This document shows positions 62,656-64,000 of a DNA stretch of 64,000 bases, one piece after another. The DNA lies in NCBI GenBank assembly GCA_032622095.1, contig CP136069.1, positions 107,598,278 through 107,662,277 of the forward strand, read 5' to 3'. Numbering within the stretch: position 1 is the first letter of the stretch; each line of letters starts with the position of its first letter. Source of the DNA: Siphonodentalium dalli (lineage: Eukaryota > Mollusca > Scaphopoda > Gadilida > Siphonodentaliidae). The notes beneath the pieces are model-generated. The model was not told the origin of the DNA. It made no database searches and saw only the letters and a list, made by a program, of their open reading frames with translations. The position numbers and the translations under genes are program-made.

Positions 62656-63007
62656 ACCACCCAAGCGGTTTCAAATTCAATCACATCTCTAAAACTGCAG
62701 AAACAGAGAACACCTCGCAAGCCGAGAATGAAAAACATCTCTCCTATCGATAGGGAAGATTCCTATATAACTCCTGAACGAGCACAACCGAACATTTCTG
62801 CAGCCGCACTGGGGAAGATGTCCCTTTTCCCTTTAGAAGAGAAGACCACTCATCTTGAGAACACCCCAAGGGTGTCCTCAAGAGGAAATCTCATCTTCTG
62901 AAGGCGAAACCAATAGCAAATCTCCGAACACATCTAGACCTTCTTTTGCATCAGTTACCAGTAAAACAAGACAGTCAATGACTGTGGGGTCGCTCACCAG
63001 ACTGTAA
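62656..63007 (+). pseudogene. Frameshifted coding-like relic, function unknown
   Basis: A frame open from 62656 to the stop at 62899-62901 (81 codons) has coding-like composition with basic and Ser/Thr/Pro-rich segments (for example RTPRKPRMKNISPIDREDS). From about 62882 another frame continues in similar style (EEISSSEGETNSKSPNTSRP) to a stop at 63005-63007. A single indel near 62882 would explain the split. I recognise no family. It could be a disordered-protein exon, a retroelement fragment or chance. Confidence 0.25.
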
Positions 63008-63250
63008 AGACAGAGAAGACTGGGACTCTGAAGACTACAATAGTCAGTACATTGTTATAACATAAATTTTTCTAAATTTTAATTAAATTGTTTTTTTTTT
63101 TGTTATGAAAAAATTGAGCAAGGAGTAAAATCTAAATGTTTTTTGTTTGTTAAATTGACATAGGAGTTAAATCTAAAAAATTAAATCTAAGTTTTTTTTT
63201 AAAGATATTGACACTGGCTCTGCCCATGTTTGCAACAGTGACCCAATTTA
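63008..63250. other. AT-rich DNA with poly-T and poly-A runs
   Basis: Low-complexity T-rich stretches near 63090 and 63191. No gene. Confidence 0.5.
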
Positions 63251-63644
63251 AACAAGATATGGACTGTCGTCCGGCGCATACCCCCTCGTGGCATACCTAG
63301 TGTGGGCACATCTATAACTTATGATGGCTATACTCAGACATATGGCCCCAGAAATCAGCATTTTCATATAAACAAAGATAACTATAGAACAAAAAAACAA
63401 AACAAACTTTTAAATGTGCCATTAAATGTCCTCATGTCCATACAAAATTTCATTGAGTTCCGAGCATTACTGTTCAAGTTATGAGCTGAACAGACATCGG
63501 ATGTACCAAACAACCAACATTTCCAGATAAACAAAGATGAATAACTCTAGAATGGAAAAGCGGAACAGAACAATGGAACCCCCTATTGAATGTCCTCATA
63601 GCAGTGAATATCCATACCAAATTCCATTGAGATCCCAGCACAAC
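63251..63644 (+). mobile_element. Family D element, second copy, truncated
   Basis: The head 'aacaagatatggactgtcgtccgg' is nearly identical to 3651 onward, followed by about two tandem units. The match stops inside a unit at 'gatcccagcacaac'; the copy at 3651 continues 'tgttgaagttacgac'. No tail or hairpin is present, so the copy is broken, probably by a deletion or a later insertion. Confidence 0.78.
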
Positions 63645-63690
63645 GGGAATGGTCGACGTCGCATTTTTGACGAGCTCTGAGCACTCCTTG
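63643..63690 (+). mobile_element. Fragment related to the Helitron-like sequence at 53458
   Basis: 'acgggaatggtcgacgtcgca' then 'gacgagctctgagcactcctt' parallels 53458-53505 ('acgggaatcgtcgtcgcagcg', 'gagaagctcagagcacccatt'). It starts exactly where family D breaks off. Confidence 0.5.
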
Positions 63691-64000
63691 ACCCTTAAAT
63701 CGTGATTAGATAGGAATATGTGAATATAAATTATACTGCGAACCACCGAGAACCACAAGTACACGCCATTGCCAAAAGGTGCAATTTCACATCAAACAAT
63801 GCCGCCCGACACACACGAGCTCAATGAATGTTCACGTAACAAAATCAAAGACTGATTTGACAACGTTGTGTCTTTCAATGTTTGCTGTTTGCGTGTGTCT
63901 TTTGTCGCGCATGTTGGCGATGATAACAACCTAGCTACATGACATGTGCCACGCTTTCTTAATTATACATTTTATTCCCACCGACAAGAAATCTTGAGGC
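63691..64000. other. No recognisable gene
   Basis: Single-copy-looking DNA to the window end. No supported ORF or repeat. Confidence 0.45.

Noticed and set aside
1-64000. Autonomous transposon genes (Rep/helicase, transposase, reverse transcriptase), rRNA and tRNA
   Set aside because: No frame long enough with recognisable motifs and no cloverleaf or rRNA-like stretch was noticed by eye. A profile search would be needed for a firm negative.

Overview
The window looks like intergenic and intronic DNA of a marine invertebrate animal, most likely a bivalve mollusc. I infer this from the kinds of interspersed repeat present (AAGATGGC/GGCCAT tandem units, 'aacaagag' heads, 'aagggccataactct' units, hairpin tails) and from one well-conserved metazoan exon with good splice sites. 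There is no bacterial gene organisation, and no rRNA, tRNA or CRISPR that I can see.

Layout. 1-3013: tandem repeats of about 159 bp (family A) with a conserved hairpin tail and a 230-bp block (H). 3651-4882: a tandem-unit element (family D). 4885-8560: a degenerate ~43-bp minisatellite, split by a 2.2-kb inverted-repeat transposon (5115-7337). 8561-9257: a second copy of family A plus an inverted copy of H. 9903-10257: a small Helitron-like element ending in a hairpin plus CTAG. 10258-51864: a 41.6-kb satellite array that starts at the very next base. 51865-53086: AT-rich DNA with a diverged ~350-bp duplication. 53087-53373: a 5'-truncated single copy of the element behind the array, with an intact hairpin-CTAG 3' end. 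53374-53538: another Helitron-like 5' end. 53543-56212: a TTAA-flanked, possibly piggyBac-like element. 56366-57676: a third copy of family A. 58666-59533 (minus strand): an exon of the ubiquitin ligase UBR5. 60435-61330: an inverted-repeat element. 61411-62510: family F, six 161-bp units with a hairpin tail. 62656-63007: a frameshifted coding-like relic. 63251-63644: a truncated second copy of family D.

The array has three nested levels. The base monomer is 122 bp. Monomers are grouped into 29 units, each made of a Helitron-like 5' head, 2-11 monomer steps and a constant 248-bp linker; unit lengths are 0.7-1.8 kb and differ almost exactly by multiples of 122 bp. Units are grouped again into super-repeats of 5,890 bp (two copies, 12538-24317) and 4,815 bp (two copies, 38141-47770). 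The head matches the relic at 53087-53373, so the array appears to be a satellite grown from a Helitron-like element whose own 3' terminus was lost.

UBR5 is the only convincing protein-coding gene. Only one large exon is recognisable; its other exons are outside the window or not recognised. No transposase, reverse transcriptase or Rep/helicase gene is visible, so every mobile element here appears non-autonomous.
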